From Zymoseptoria tritici IPO323 (lineage: Eukaryota; Ascomycota; Dothideomycetes; Mycosphaerellales; Mycosphaerellaceae), in assembly GCF_000219625.1 (NCBI RefSeq), contig NC_018217.1:3658001-3722000 (forward strand): a DNA stretch of 64,000 nucleotides. The letters run 5' to 3'. The translations under genes were made by a program, and so were the position numbers. Shown in pieces: positions 21,733 through 33,505 of the stretch (positions are counted from its first letter, which is position 1; each line of letters begins with the position of its first letter). The notes beneath the pieces are model-generated. The model was not told where the DNA came from. It saw only the letters and a program-made list of their open reading frames with translations, and made no database searches.

Positions 21733-24672
21733 TCAAACAACCTCCACCTCCTTGTCTTCGGCAACATCATTCTCATGCCCTCTCTTGACCAGCACGAATC
21801 CCACTCTCCTCCCTTCCTTTTTCAACACCTCCTGCAGCGCCTTGTCTTCGATGGCAACGTCCACGACGTCCAGCTCCGAGATGTCGCCCTCTTCCTCATC
21901 AACCTTGCCGGCTCCTCCGCCGATCAACGCCGTATCGAAATGCGTGTACCGCATCAGACTCAGCATCTTCGCATTACCAGCCGAGTCGCGACTCTCTTTT
22001 CCTTTCCGCTCGATCTCAGCCTCTCTTGCATCGACGTCCACGCTGCCAAGGGTTTGCCAGCGTCTCGTCGTAGCGGCAGGAACTTCGTCGCTGTCTTCGA
22101 GATGTACGACCTCGATCTCGGGTCTGTCGCTTAGAGAAGCGAGGTCGTTGCGCTCCGATGAGGTCTCGGTATCATCTCCAACAACGGGAAGGCCATTGCC
22201 GCCACAGCTGCAACCCAGCAACTTGTGAGTCTGGCAATCATCGCTCTCGTCCAGCTTGAAGAGGTCGCGGAGTTCTGCTTGACTGAAGCCGCTGGCGGCG
22301 GACTTGCCGTCTACGATACTCTCCGCCAGCCCGGTCTTGCTGATCTGACGCTGGAAGATCTTCTCGTCGAGAGCACCTTGCGTCAGTAAGCGGTAGATGT
22401 GGCAGGGTCGCTTTTGTCCATCTCGATGCACGCGGGCCATGGCTTGCAGATCGGTCGCAGGATTCCAGTCCAAGTCGTAGAGGATGAGTCGAGACGCCCC
22501 GATGAGGTTGATGCCGACGCCGCCAGCTTTGGCTGAGAGGAGGAAGACAAAGGACTTGGTCTTGGGCGAACGGTTGAAGGTGTCGACCAGATCTTGACGC
22601 TTGGCGACTGGTGTTGAGCCGTCGAGGCGGAGCCAGCTGTAGCCGAGAAGTCCGATGAAGTCTTGGAGCACGTCGAGGGTCGAAGTGTAGTTGCTGACAA
22701 GGACGACCTTTTCATCGGTCTTGGTGTCGATCTGGAATAGGAGGTCGTCCAGGACGGCCAGTTTTCCACTCGCATGAGGTGCTTTCAGGAGAGATTGAGG
22801 GATGTGCTCGATCAGGTCAGCAACCCTCTCTTCATTCCCTTTCTCGTCCTTCTTGATGAGCAATTTCGGAGCATTGCAGACTTTCTTCAGCATGGTAATC
22901 AGCCTCAAGACCTCCGTCGGTGTGTTCATCGCAGCCACGAAGACAGGAGCCTCGATCACCGCTCTGTAGATCTGCTTTTGGACCTTGGTGGGCTTGCAGA
23001 ACACAACATACTCCGTCTTGGGAGGCAGATACTTCGACAGGATCTCAGAGGTTCGCCGCAAAATGAACATGTTTGTGATGTTGGCCAGCTCCTCACTGCG
23101 AGCCTCTCCCTTCTCCAGAGCCGCTGCGGTTGCACCGGGTTGTCTGGAAGCCACGATCGGACCCTCAAATTCTCGCTTGAAGGTTGTGTACTTGCCCAAG
23201 ACACTAGGATTGACAAGGTCGACCATCATGAAGAACTCTGAGAGGTCATTCTGAATTGGCGTGCCACTGAGAATGATCCGCTTGTCAGTGTTGAGCGATT
23301 TGATCGCTTGAGCAGCCTTGTTGGCCGCCGTCTTCAGACGATGACCTTCGTCCGCGATGACAATATCAATCTTGGCTTCTTGGAGCTGCTTTTGGACCTT
23401 GACGAGCTTTTCGTACCCAATGATCATGATGTTGTAGCACTTTCCTTTGGTGAAGTCGGTGATCCGATTGTGATTGTCTGCGACGAAGACGGAGATACCA
23501 GTTTTGCCCAGCCACTTGTAGATTTCCTTCTTCCAGTTCTTGATCACAGTGACTGGGCAGACGATGAGAGCTTTCTTGATGAGACCAATTCCTGGCTGGG
23601 CGGGATTCTGAGCTGGATCCTGTTTGAGCAGAGTCCACAGAAGTGCGATGGTCTGTAATGTCTTGCCCAACCCCATCTCATCGGCCAGAATTGCACCTTC
23701 ACCATCAAAGTCTTTCATGCCCATGACGCACTCGTACAGGAAGGAGACTCCCACTCGCTGATGCTCTCGCAACGCTCTAGTGAGGATTGGGTCGACCACT
23801 ACGTCAACCATCTGCCTGCCTTTCGGCACACTCTTCGGCCGCTTCATCACCAGTGCATTCTCACCATCCACCTTGTGTCGTGGGACAGCTTCCTTTGCAT
23901 TCCGCTCCTGGTGTTGCACATTGCTGTTTATGACTGGCGTCTTGAATGCGTTGTTTGAAGTCTTGCTCAAAGCTTGCACTTTTGTTGTAGGATCCTTCTG
24001 ATGTGCAGCGATCTTCTCCTGCCGGGCTTGAGCTTTGTTGGTGACTTTCTTCGTCCCGTCAATATCCTTGAGCAAAGGCGCCTTCTCAACCTTCTTACTG
24101 CCGAGGAACGGCCTTCCAGCGAGGTAGTCTTCCCGTGAGATCATCGTGTCGACCTCGATTTCTTTGCCGCCGATTGACAGTTCAGATCCGATGAGAAGTG
24201 GTCCTTTGCACACGCCACGACCAAGCTCCTTTCCGGAAATGTCCTGAAGCGTTGCATAAGTGCCCTTCACCGAGAGTACTCCATCGCCATCCCATGTCTT
24301 ATTCTTCTTGGTGGTAAACTTTCGCCAGAGGACGTTGTAGTAGCTTTGAGTGACTTTCTCGGCCTCACTCCCTCCAGAGCTGCTGGGGTTTCGCACAGGG
24401 TCGAGAGGCTTCCTTGGAGCCGGTGCAACAAATTTCTTGGCCGCTCCACTGGATGGCGGGAGTGCTGTCTTCACAAGCAGAGTCCCGTTGGTGGCTGACC
24501 GTGTCACGTCGAAGCTGAGATCCCTTCCGTCGACATCATCTCTTTCGCTGATTCGACGTCGCTTTGCTGGAGGCTCGCTGGCTGGTTCTCGGGGTTCGCT
24601 GGCTGCTAGTTCTCGAGGTTTGCTGCCAACGAAGGCTGGCGCTTTGAACGACGGCGGCTTGAAGGGCTTCAT
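21733..24672 (-). CDS. RDH54: Rad54-family DNA translocase Rdh54/Tid1
   Basis: Single exon, 979 aa. SWI2/SNF2 ATPase that acts with Rad51/Dmc1 in homologous recombination and removes recombinase from duplex DNA. The N-terminus has a basic NLS (PAKRRR) and the RAD54B/Rdh54-specific segment SYYNVLWRKFTTKKNKTWDGD (about 110-130) instead of the Rad54 N-terminus. Walker A DEMGLGKT lies at about 331-338 and Walker B DEGH at about 441-444, with SGTPIQND next. The helicase C half has LVSNYTSTLDVLQ, LRLDGST, LLSAKAGGVGINLIGA and MARVHRDGQKRPCHIYRLL. A Cys/His cluster follows (CQTHKLLGCSCGG). The RAD54B-type N-terminal block separates it from Rad54. Length fits the family. Confidence 0.92.
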   Translation of the reverse strand: MKPFKPPSFKAPAFVGSKPRELAASEPREPASEPPAKRRRISERDDVDGRDLSFDVTRSATNGTLLVKTALPPSSGAAKKFVAPAPRKPLDPVRNPSSSGGSEAEKVTQSYYNVLWRKFTTKKNKTWDGDGVLSVKGTYATLQDISGKELGRGVCKGPLLIGSELSIGGKEIEVDTMISREDYLAGRPFLGSKKVEKAPLLKDIDGTKKVTNKAQARQEKIAAHQKDPTTKVQALSKTSNNAFKTPVINSNVQHQERNAKEAVPRHKVDGENALVMKRPKSVPKGRQMVDVVVDPILTRALREHQRVGVSFLYECVMGMKDFDGEGAILADEMGLGKTLQTIALLWTLLKQDPAQNPAQPGIGLIKKALIVCPVTVIKNWKKEIYKWLGKTGISVFVADNHNRITDFTKGKCYNIMIIGYEKLVKVQKQLQEAKIDIVIADEGHRLKTAANKAAQAIKSLNTDKRIILSGTPIQNDLSEFFMMVDLVNPSVLGKYTTFKREFEGPIVASRQPGATAAALEKGEARSEELANITNMFILRRTSEILSKYLPPKTEYVVFCKPTKVQKQIYRAVIEAPVFVAAMNTPTEVLRLITMLKKVCNAPKLLIKKDEKGNEERVADLIEHIPQSLLKAPHASGKLAVLDDLLFQIDTKTDEKVVLVSNYTSTLDVLQDFIGLLGYSWLRLDGSTPVAKRQDLVDTFNRSPKTKSFVFLLSAKAGGVGINLIGASRLILYDLDWNPATDLQAMARVHRDGQKRPCHIYRLLTQGALDEKIFQRQISKTGLAESIVDGKSAASGFSQAELRDLFKLDESDDCQTHKLLGCSCGGNGLPVVGDDTETSSERNDLASLSDRPEIEVVHLEDSDEVPAATTRRWQTLGSVDVDAREAEIERKGKESRDSAGNAKMLSLMRYTHFDTALIGGGAGKVDEEEGDISELDVVDVAIEDKALQEVLKKEGRRVGFVLVKRGHENDVAEDKEVEVV

Positions 24673-25101
24673 GATGCTTGCGAGTGTGATTCTGATGGCG
24701 TGGTCGTTGATGTAAAAGTTGGGATGACGTGGCGAAGTTCAAGTTTGGGAGACGCGCTTGCCTCGCGGAATTGACACGCCGAGCGTGACTTCCACACATT
24801 CATCTTCACTCCATCTCTCAGGCCAAGGTTCAAGTTGCCCTGGCGGCTTTCCACATTGATGGATCACAATGTGCCATGTCAGCAGTCTTTCCGATCGCCA
24901 TCCTTCTCGTAGAAACATGCACCGACCCTTTCGTCACAAGGTGACACCAATGTATCGTCGAGCTGTACCAGAGCTGGACCCCGCCTGGAAGGAGCGTAGA
25001 TTCCACTTTCATCAATCTCACCATTTCATCAGAAAGACCTCATTGCAATTACATCTCAAAATCGCTCCATCACATACATTGAGCATTTGACGACAGCAAG
25101 C
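24673..25101. promoter_or_regulatory. Divergent promoter region, RDH54 and cupin
   Basis: 429 bp between the start codons of two divergently oriented genes. No TATA box, operator or repeat could be singled out by eye. Confidence 0.4.
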
Positions 25102-25805
25102 ATGGCAGGCCTCATTGCCGTTCCCAGCGTGGACATCGCCTTCGTACCAGCGAAAGCCGGCGAAACCTTCAAGCTTGGCCCGATAACATGTCGGGTGATG
25201 GAAGATGGATCACATACGGGTGGGCGTCGATGGCAATACAGCGCTCTGCTATCGATTCACTGAAGCTCAATTCTCTTCAGATAACCGTATCGGTGTAGCC
25301 GAGCTCACCCTACCGCCCAAGACTCCCGGTCCACCACCACATTGGCATGAGATGCACGATGAGACCTGTGAGTTGTGATCAGACAATCCTTGACGACCTT
25401 GGAAGATGGCTTGACGGACTGACAGCCATGTACAGTCTGTACGTTCGCACGGCCCTTGCTCCAATCCACTCCTCTACCTAACCTCGAAGTCCAGACATCC
25501 TCTCCGGCACAGTCCGCTTCCACGTCCCAGACACCACAAACCCCGGCTCAGACAAGAAGACCGTCGACGCTCACGCCGGCGACTACATGGTCGTTCCCAT
25601 CCGCGCACCTCACACGTTCAGCAATCCCGGCGACGAGCCAGCGAAGATTCTGTTCACTTCCACGCCGTCATTCTACATCAACTACTTCAAATTGTTGAGT
25701 CAGCTGGCCAAACCGGATACGCCCGTGCCGGCCGAGGTGAATGTACAAGCTATGGCGATGTTTGCGACGATTTTGGCGGACAAGATGCCAAGACGACCAG
25801 AGTAG
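25102..25805 (+). CDS. Cupin-domain protein with a probable 3-nt microexon
   Basis: Exons 25102-25219, 25281-25367, 25436-25438 (TCT) and 25495-25805; 172 aa. The cupin barrel shows metal-ligand motif 1, PPHWHEMHDETF..SGTVRF, and motif 2, GDYMVVPIRAPHTFSNPG. Intron 2 (25368-25435) is GTGAGT...CTGAC...TACAG, and intron 3 (25439-25494) is GTACGT...CTAAC...CCAG; together they leave only three bases. With the microexon the protein reads HDETFYILSGTV, which keeps the usual spacing of this family. Removing 25368-25494 as one intron gives DETYILSG, one residue short. Function unknown: small single-cupin enzymes include dioxygenases and isomerases. Divergent from RDH54. Confidence 0.82.
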
Positions 25806-26529
25806 TAGGGTGGAAGTGGGAGGAAGGGAGAGGCAGGCGAGGTCTACAGTCCGCCGAGTGTCTCTCGGCCGTGTGCCATGGCTGTGTACTTCAGCTTCGT
25901 CGTCAGGCGTTTCGCAGCCTCCGTGAAGAGTCCATGCTATTGCAATGGCACTCGAGACTCAAACAGTGTCAACTCAGAGCATTCTTCGCATGGTCCTGCA
26001 GATTTCCTGTTGTATCCACACTAGGTCAGATGAAGTAGCGAGAAGGATAGAGCGCCCGGGTGAAACATGGGTCTGTTCATCGTATCTCATCAGAATACTA
26101 CAGTGAGCGTCTATGTTACGTCTAGCACGACCACAATATCATGCGAAGTGTCTTGCAGGTTTTCATTGAAGACAAGCAGGACGGGAGCGATGGATATGAT
26201 CATCCTATACCGTTGTGTCCAGCTCTTCATTTCACGTTTCGACCAATCTTACCTATTTCCGAGAGCCGTCGGATCTCGTGTTCCCAGTGACTAGAAGGGA
26301 AGGCGTTGGAAATCCTGCGACACGGCAGAAAGGAGTGTGGAGGCGGCTTTTCTCGCATGGTCCTGCAGGATTCCTGGTATATGTCCGTGCTGTATGGGTA
26401 TATTCCCGCTCTAGTCTCGAGCATCGCTTTGAGATACCCACAAATAGTCCGTCCTGTCTGTACATCACCACTGTCACATCCCCATACATCCAATCCCTTC
26501 ATCTATACATCCTTCCACCTCCCTCACAC
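25806..26529. other. Intergenic, convergent 3' ends
   Basis: 724 bp between the cupin and DUF4202 stops. A stretch around GCATGGTCCTGCAG occurs twice (near 25989 and 26355) with about 30 bp of imperfect similarity; otherwise nothing is seen. Confidence 0.4.
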
Positions 26530-27153
26530 TCACCCCTCCAAAGCCTTCCCAACCAACGCCCTCGCCTCATCCGTCATCGGCAACCCCATGGCCAACTCCC
26601 TCCCCCTCTCACTCATCTTCCCCCAAGTCTTGCTCAAAATCCCCACCATCTTCTCCTCGTCATGCTTCTCTTTAAACTCCTCGAACTGATCGTCCAAAAA
26701 TACCAAACACGCCACATCCTCCAACACCTGCACCTCTTCATCCTCCTCCGCCTTCTTGAGTCCCTCCTTCTCAATCAGTGCTCGACACCGATCCGTCTCG
26801 TCCGAGTCATATCCACTCGACATCAGTATGCCTCCCACCTGCGCCGCTTGTCGTTTCTTGAGATCCGAGCGCCAGCGCAGGTAACCTGGTTTTCCATCCG
26901 GGTAAGAGGAGCGCGGCACTTCCCAGCGGCGAAAGTGTTGGCCGATGATGGCGAGGCGGAGGACTTCGGAGGCGGACGGGGAGCGTTGGGTGAGGAATTT
27001 CTCCATCTTCTCGGCGTAGTGGGTTTCGTAGGGTTTGGTTTCGCCGGAGGGGAGGGTGTGGGTGTTGGGGTCGAGGGAGTGGGATTGGTAGAGTTCGTTG
27101 CGGGCGGTGGTGAAGCGGTCTTCTTGCTTTTCTTCGGAGGAAGGGGAGGACAT
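26530..27153 (-). CDS. DUF4202 family protein
   Basis: Single exon, 207 aa from ATG 27153. The family pattern is complete: RFTTARNELYQSH, ETKPYETHYAEKMEKFLTQ, SASEVLRLAIIGQHFRRWEV, PRSSYPDGKPGYLRWRSDLK, VGGILMSSGYD and LEDVACLVFLDDQFEEFKEKH. The HxxRWE and ExxACLVF blocks resemble an HD-like helical bundle, and bacterial relatives are sometimes annotated near glutamyl-tRNA synthetase, but the reaction is unknown. The pogo-type element begins about 155 bp upstream of the start codon, so the promoter lies against repeat DNA. Confidence 0.85.
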   Translation of the reverse strand: MSSPSSEEKQEDRFTTARNELYQSHSLDPNTHTLPSGETKPYETHYAEKMEKFLTQRSPSASEVLRLAIIGQHFRRWEVPRSSYPDGKPGYLRWRSDLKKRQAAQVGGILMSSGYDSDETDRCRALIEKEGLKKAEEDEEVQVLEDVACLVFLDDQFEEFKEKHDEEKMVGILSKTWGKMSERGRELAMGLPMTDEARALVGKALEG

Positions 27154-27786
27154 GGTTGCTGATGGTGATTGAGATGAGTGTGGTATAGCTGCTCTGCGTG
27201 TATGTCAGTGTAGGGGAGGGAGTTGTCTACAATGTGTTCGAGGGGAGTAGCAGATTCAGCAGGGAGATCCCTATCGCAACGATAGAAGAGGCTTGCAGGG
27301 CGTGCACGGTGCATTACGTGCACGGTCGCAATCCGAGGATCCTTCTATATTAACTACTACTTTAATAGTTAATATTATTACAACTACTAGTCGGAATTAG
27401 TTGTTTAATAGCTTAAATTAATCGCAATAATTATATCTATTAGCTCTAAGCAGCTTATAACTTCTGCCTTAATATTATGCGTATTATAGGTTAAGAGGAA
27501 TTAGCTAGCTATAGACCCCTCCTCCGCTCTTAAGACAGCTTTAATACTACAATTAGCTTCTTCTGCCTTATACGACGCCTTGCCCTTACCGGCGCTAGTA
27601 AGGCTTTACGTATAAAGGTAAGGAGGTCTGTTTTTAGCTATAAATTAGCACCTTTAGTCTCCTACTAAGTAGCCTTCTTAGTAGCCTTCCGGGCTGCTAT
27701 AGCTAGTCTATCTGCCTTAGCCTAAGTACGTTAATTAGCCTTTAATTAAGTAGCTACCTTCTTATTTATTGCTCGCTCTTACTTCT

Positions 27787-27799
27787 ACTACTTTATAGT
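27787..27799 (+). repeat. Target-site duplication of LINE copy 1, left
   Basis: ACTACTTTATAGT here recurs exactly at 33382-33394, directly after the CAAA-repeat tail. This brackets LINE copy 1 and shows insertion by target-primed reverse transcription into the pogo element. Confidence 0.9.
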
Positions 27800-28759
27800 C
27801 ATCGACATCCGCACTTCCATTGCACACCCAATATTGACCCGATTATTACCAAACACGCACTATTCGAAAGCCCTTATTAAGGCCGTTCCAACGAACCCGC
27901 ATTCACCCCGCTGCCCTTAAAACCTACGCCGCTACTAGAGTTTAAAGATTCACCTTGTTGCCCCCTTTAGGGTGCAAATTTTGCTAAACTCCGGGATTTG
28001 GCCCCTACCTCCGAAACCTTATTCCGACCTTACCTCCCCTACACTCGAAATATTCCCTGTTTAGGGCATTATATAAGGAAGGTTTATAACCTGTACTACA
28101 ACACTTTAACACACTACAATACAACTAATACGCCGCCGATTCGGACGCTGTGTAGCCCGTTTAAAAGCCCTCGACGAGAGCTTTTATTCTAGCTATTAAA
28201 CGCCTAATTTAGTCGAATTTTGAAAGAGCTAAAGGCCAAATAAGAGCAGTGTTCCTAGGATACACAAACATACATATATATATACACTTAGTTCTCTCTA
28301 TACTAGAGTTACCTATTGTCCTACGCCGCCGAGAGAGGAAGCTAAAGGAGCAGTGTAGTTTAGTAAGGACGAATTTGCACCTCTAGGGATTAGAGTAGTA
28401 GTACTAGCTATATAGCTAGATACTCTATATAGAGTATAGGCCTACCTTTCCCTAAAGACAAAGGTTATCCCGAACCTGCTATAGCTACCCGCAGAACGCC
28501 TCTAAAGCCTGCTATAAAGACGCACGTTACTGCAGGCTAGAGTACTTCCTAGAAGTAGAGGTATATTTATATATCTCTTCTCTCCTCTTTAAAGTATACC
28601 TTCTCCTATACTCCTACTTTGTATAGTAGGGAGAAGAGTGCCCTAGTGTCGCAAGTAGGCTAGGACCCGAACGCGATTAGAAATAGAGACGAACAAGCAG
28701 CCCTCTCGGCGTAAGACTGCTAAGCCTCTTTTCAAACAACAAACAACAATAACAAGACA

Positions 28760-29926
28760 ATGTCTACTAAGACGGAAATAACAGACGCAGGTACCCCTTA
28801 GACTCTAAAAGCTACGGCTAGAGGGGACGAGGAAGTTACGTTTAAGTCTCTTAAAACCCTGCAGTCGCTAAAGGAACTACTAAAAAGAACCGGCATTCCT
28901 TTCCTACCTAGGAAAAGGCAAAACCCCTTCGAATTTAGTAGCTCCCCGACTCGCAGCCCTTCTCTCGGAAAGAAACAAACACTCTCTCGCACGCCCGCGA
29001 ACGAGAAGATCCTATAAGCCCGACAGCTACTAGTCGAAGCGGCGGGGGATCTAGGCGGGTTTCTAGAAGAACAAACCCGGGTTCTCGACCTTCTCGAAGT
29101 CTTTTAGCACTTTACTAAGCGTACAGACTTTAGGATAACGTCCCAAATCCTCGCAAAGCAAGTCTCGAACCTAGAAACGACAACAAAGAAACTAGCAGCA
29201 CAGGCGAAGAAGCCTACTTTCGCAGACGTTATTAAGGGAGATAGCGGACCTACTACCTCTACCTCTACCTCCTCGACAACAAAGACAACATAACAATAAC
29301 AACAACAATAACAACAACAGTAGACGACCGTCTCCTAGAGGGCTAGCAAGCCGAAAGAACAAGCAGAACCGATGCCTCTTATCCTTGTACTAAAGGATAA
29401 AGAGAAGGAACTCGACTAGATCGTAACCCGAGACAAAATTAACAACGCTCTTAAAGGCGAAGACTAAGAGCTAGCTGTCCTTGCGATAAAGAAATTATTT
29501 CGGGGTAATATTGTCTTAAACTTTGCAACAGAGAAAGCCCGCTAACGAACGATCGATAGCCTTACTAAGGTTACCGATATCGTAGGCGAGGCACAGGTAA
29601 TAGAGGACTCTCTCTGGCACAAGGTCGTAGTCTACGGCGTCTCGACTACGAACTTTAATACGCTAACAGGCCTACAGGACATTTAACAAGAAATTAAGAC
29701 CTTTAATAGAGGTCTTAAACTCGCAGGTACCCTAATTTAGCTAACAAACGAAGAGAGAAGAAGGACTCTTACTAGGGCGACAGTTCTAGTAGGTTTTGCT
29801 ACCGAGGAGGAGGCAAAAAGGGCTATTTAAAACCGTCTATACGTAGGCGCGGACAGCCTAAGAGTCGAGAAGGCGAAGGATCGTATATAACAGAAAGGGA
29901 GGCCCCTAGAACGTTCTATATGTTAG
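28760..29926 (+). pseudogene. LINE copy 1 ORF1 (gag-like) relic
   Basis: Aligned with the intact ORF1 of copy 2 (42102-43280) from the ATG at 28760 to the TAG at 29924. In-frame stops arise where copy 2 has CAG, CAA or TGG, for example in the glutamine run near 29290 and in the following TGG. No sign that a product could be made. Confidence 0.85.
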
Positions 29927-32900
29927 AATACTCTCTACGGATCTTCTACGTTAATCTTAACTAATCTATCGAGGCTACAGAGTCTACCTTAGACGTCGCG
30001 GTTAAGCAGAAAGCCGACCTTCTACTAGTCTAGGAACTGTGGACTATAGAAGACCCGATAATAGGCTATAAAGAGACAAGATCTATCGTATACCGGGAGT
30101 ACAACTAGCTATTCCTAACGACTACGGATTCGACGATCCGGCCAAGAATAATGCTATATATTAGTACAAGACTTAACGTTAATATCTCTCCTATTTTATT
30201 AGACGACAGCGACATACTTTCCTTTGTTATTTTAGACAAGAAGGGCAATAAGATCTAGATAGTTAATCTCTATAACGAGAAGGACCTTCGGGATACCGAG
30301 AACCCGCAAAACCGACGAACAATAGAGAGAAGCCTCTACTCTCTACGCAATACACTCCTTCTAAATACTCTACTAGTAGGAGACTTTAACCTTAGACACC
30401 CGTCCTAGGATCCGAGGGGAAAGGATACTACTAGTGCCCGCGAATTTATAGAGTAGATAGAAGACTAGGGCTTTACTCTATATAATACGATAGGTGTCGG
30501 GACCTTCTATAGGCCGCACCTAGACGCAGAGTCGGTCCTAGACCTTACGTTTACAAGAGGATCCTTATCTACGAAAGAAATCGACTAGAGAACGATTCCG
30601 ACAGGCTTAGACTATAAGGCTATATCTATAGACCTTATTAGCGCGCAAGATCGAGCCTAACAGAAGAAAGTAGTTCTAGATATAGCTTCCGCGGATTAGG
30701 AACTGTTTACAGATCTCCTAATAAGTAAGGCGACGTCTATTAACTATACGAACTCCCTCGACGACATTGCAGACTCCTTTACCTTATGTATTACTAAATC
30801 GATGCGGGGAGCAATCCTAGAGAAAGTAGTACACGCCTGCGCAAAACCTTAGTAGAATAGAGAGCTACGCACGCTACGCCGTATAATGTCTAGAACATAT
30901 AGACAGACTTTTACCTACGGACGTACACCGATGCTAGACGAGAAAGAGGCGTATACGAAAGCGAGAAACGAGTACTTCTAAGCTATTAAAACAGCTAAGA
31001 AGAACTACTAGAACGCTTTCCTTAAAAAAGAAGACTCGAAATCTATCTTTAAAGCTATATCCTATACTAGGAATAGCAGCCGAAGATAGATACCTACGAT
31101 AAATAACGAAGATTCTTTCGAGGGGAAATGTAAGGCCTTCTCCGAAGCCTTATTTCCGCGCCCTCCTGCCGAGGAACCTCTACCTAGCCGTTAGGAAGCG
31201 TATACAGCCGGGGATTAGGGCTAGACTACGCTAACCGAAGAGGAACTCGCTGCCGCCTGTAGTACGAAGATAGTAAAAAGAAAAACGCCGGGCCTAGACG
31301 GTATTACGCAAGCTATTATTAGTAAAGCGTACAGCGCTATTCCTATTACCTTTCTACGTATATACAGTAGGCTACTCGACGAAGGACACTACCCCCGATG
31401 CTAGAAAGTTGCGACAGGCGCAGTTCTAGCAAAGCCGGGAAAACTAGACTATTCGGTCCCTAAGGCCTACCGAGTTATCTCTCTCCTAAACTGCCTCGGT
31501 AAAATTAGCAAGAGAATACTCGCAAAACGCCTAGGGATTATCGCAGAGACGAAGCCCCTTCTACACGACTTGTAGTTAGGAGGGCGAAAAAAGAAATCGG
31601 CTATCGATACGGTGCTTCTCTTAACAAACGAAATCGAGGAGAATCGAAGAAAGAAAAAGAAGACTTCGGTTATCTTCCTCGACGTAAGAGGAGCATACGA
31701 CTACGTTACAAAGAACCGACTATTAAGAATAATAATCTAGTTAAGGCTTCCGCACAGCCTTATATATTAGGTTTAGTCGTTTATAAGCAATAGACGCCTA
31801 CGAATAGCATTCGACGGACAGATATAGGAATTCTAGGACGTAGAGATCGGTGTTCTACAAGGAAGCCCGATATCTCTTATCCTCTTTCTTATCTATACGC
31901 GCGACATATTCTTCTCGCTATAAGGAGTTACTCCTAGTTCCTACGTCGACGACATTAGACTATCTACCTCGTCTATGTCCCTTAAGAAGAACTCTAAGGT
32001 ACTAGAACGTAAGGCAAGAAGGCTAATAGACCTAGGAAAGAAGAACTCGATTGCTTTTAACCTAGCAAAGACAGACCTAGTACACTTCTCGAAAGGGAAA
32101 GGGTCCGATTGCCTAGTAATTCTTCTAAACAGCGATATTGTTCGCCCGGCAAAGAAAGCGATAAGGTAGCTTAGGATTTAGCTAGACGCCGGTCTTACCT
32201 TTAAGGAGCACATTGCAATAAGATCGGCATAAGCACAAGCGGTATTCTATCGAATAGAAAGACTAGCAAATACCGAACGCGGTCTATCTTCTATATCGTT
32301 AAGAAAGATCTACCTAGCCTGCGTTACTACAATAGCAGACTACGGGGCCCCGGTTTGGTAGCGGTCGAAAAAGAGTATAAAACCTCTAGTATCTCTACAA
32401 AGTAAAGCTTATAGAAAGATCCTAGGCGTTTTCCGTACTGCCCTAAACGTCCCGTCCGAAGTAGAGTTAAATCTCTTCCCCCCGGATCTACGCTTAGAGA
32501 GACAGTTAATTTTATACTCTCTACGCGCAGCAAAGCTACCCGAAAACTACCCCGTAAGACTCGCTATCTAAAGCGCGCCTCCGGATACGCGAGAAGTCTA
32601 ATACAAGGACTCGAGAGAGATACTTCCGCAAAAACGATAGAGAACACAGATATAACTACTCTGTTATCGACTCCGATAATACAAGCATTTCGTAGAACAC
32701 GAGAGGGCTAACTACGCAAAAGACGATCTCTTTAGCGTCTAGAAAACCCGATACGAAATAGCAAGACAACGGGAGATTAATAAGGTACCTAGGAATACAA
32801 ATAGCTACCTTAGTCGATTTCTATAGAGCTCGCTAGGAAAATATAGAATAGGAGGAAGACGCGCTTTAACTAGTGCCTTCTATACTATCCTATTAGGACA

Positions 32901-33165
32901 CGGATACCTAAAGTCCTATCTCTATCGCTTTGGACACGTAACGACGCCAGACTGCCCTTGCGGACGACGAGAAATAGCAGAACACCTCGTATGTAGCTGC
33001 CCTATCTACAATGTATTTAGGCTACTACCGCTACGATAAGCACAATCTCTACTAGAAATAGTAGAAGATAAGGAACTCCGGAAACACCTTACTACCTTTC
33101 TCTCGGATACAAAGATTGCTTCTAGGTCCTAGCACCTAGCAAGAGGCGAAGACGAGACCGTCTAG
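29920..33165 (+). pseudogene. LINE copy 1 ORF2 (endonuclease and reverse transcriptase) relic
   Basis: Same extent as ORF2 of copy 2, overlapping the end of ORF1. It carries stops at all nine ORF2 stop sites of copy 2 and many further TAG/TAA codons. A remnant of the RT active site SSYVDDIRLS is still legible near 31940-31970, and the C-terminal Cys-rich CPCGRRE motif near 32950. Confidence 0.85.
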
Positions 33166-33381
33166 CCTACACTCCTTTTACTTTTCCTTATTTGTCTTTC
33201 TTTAAAGTCCTTCGATACTAGCTAGCTACTATCCTAGGCACGGGTCTTTCCCTAAGGTTAAGAGATACGAGAGAACAACGATTGTACATAGATAGACTGC
33301 TGTCGCGAGACAGCCGTCCTACATAGTTATAGACTCCTATAGGACGTAAATGGAACAAACAAACAAACAACAAACAAACAA

Positions 33382-33394
33382 ACTACTTTATAGT
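33382..33394 (+). repeat. Target-site duplication of LINE copy 1, right
   Basis: Exact copy of 27787-27799. Confidence 0.9.
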
Positions 33395-33505
33395 AACCTT
33401 AGCTTACTCCTTTTTAGTAAGGATAGCGACATATTACTTTAGTTTAGTTAGTAAATAAAACTATACAGCCTACTCTTATAGAAGGGCAAGGAGCGGTGTA
33501 CTACG

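Larger units (their letters stand above)
27800..33381 (+). mobile_element. Tad1-like LINE retrotransposon, copy 1 (heavily RIPed, full length)
   Basis: 5.58 kb, 5' end CATCGACATCCGCACTTCC, 3' end a CAAA/AAAC simple repeat, flanked by a 13-bp duplication. It aligns end to end with copy 2 at 41146-46734, same strand. Differences are dominated by C-to-T at CpA and G-to-A at TpG (for example CAACAACAA in copy 2 reads TAACAATAA here), so both ORFs are broken by many stops. Confidence 0.92.
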
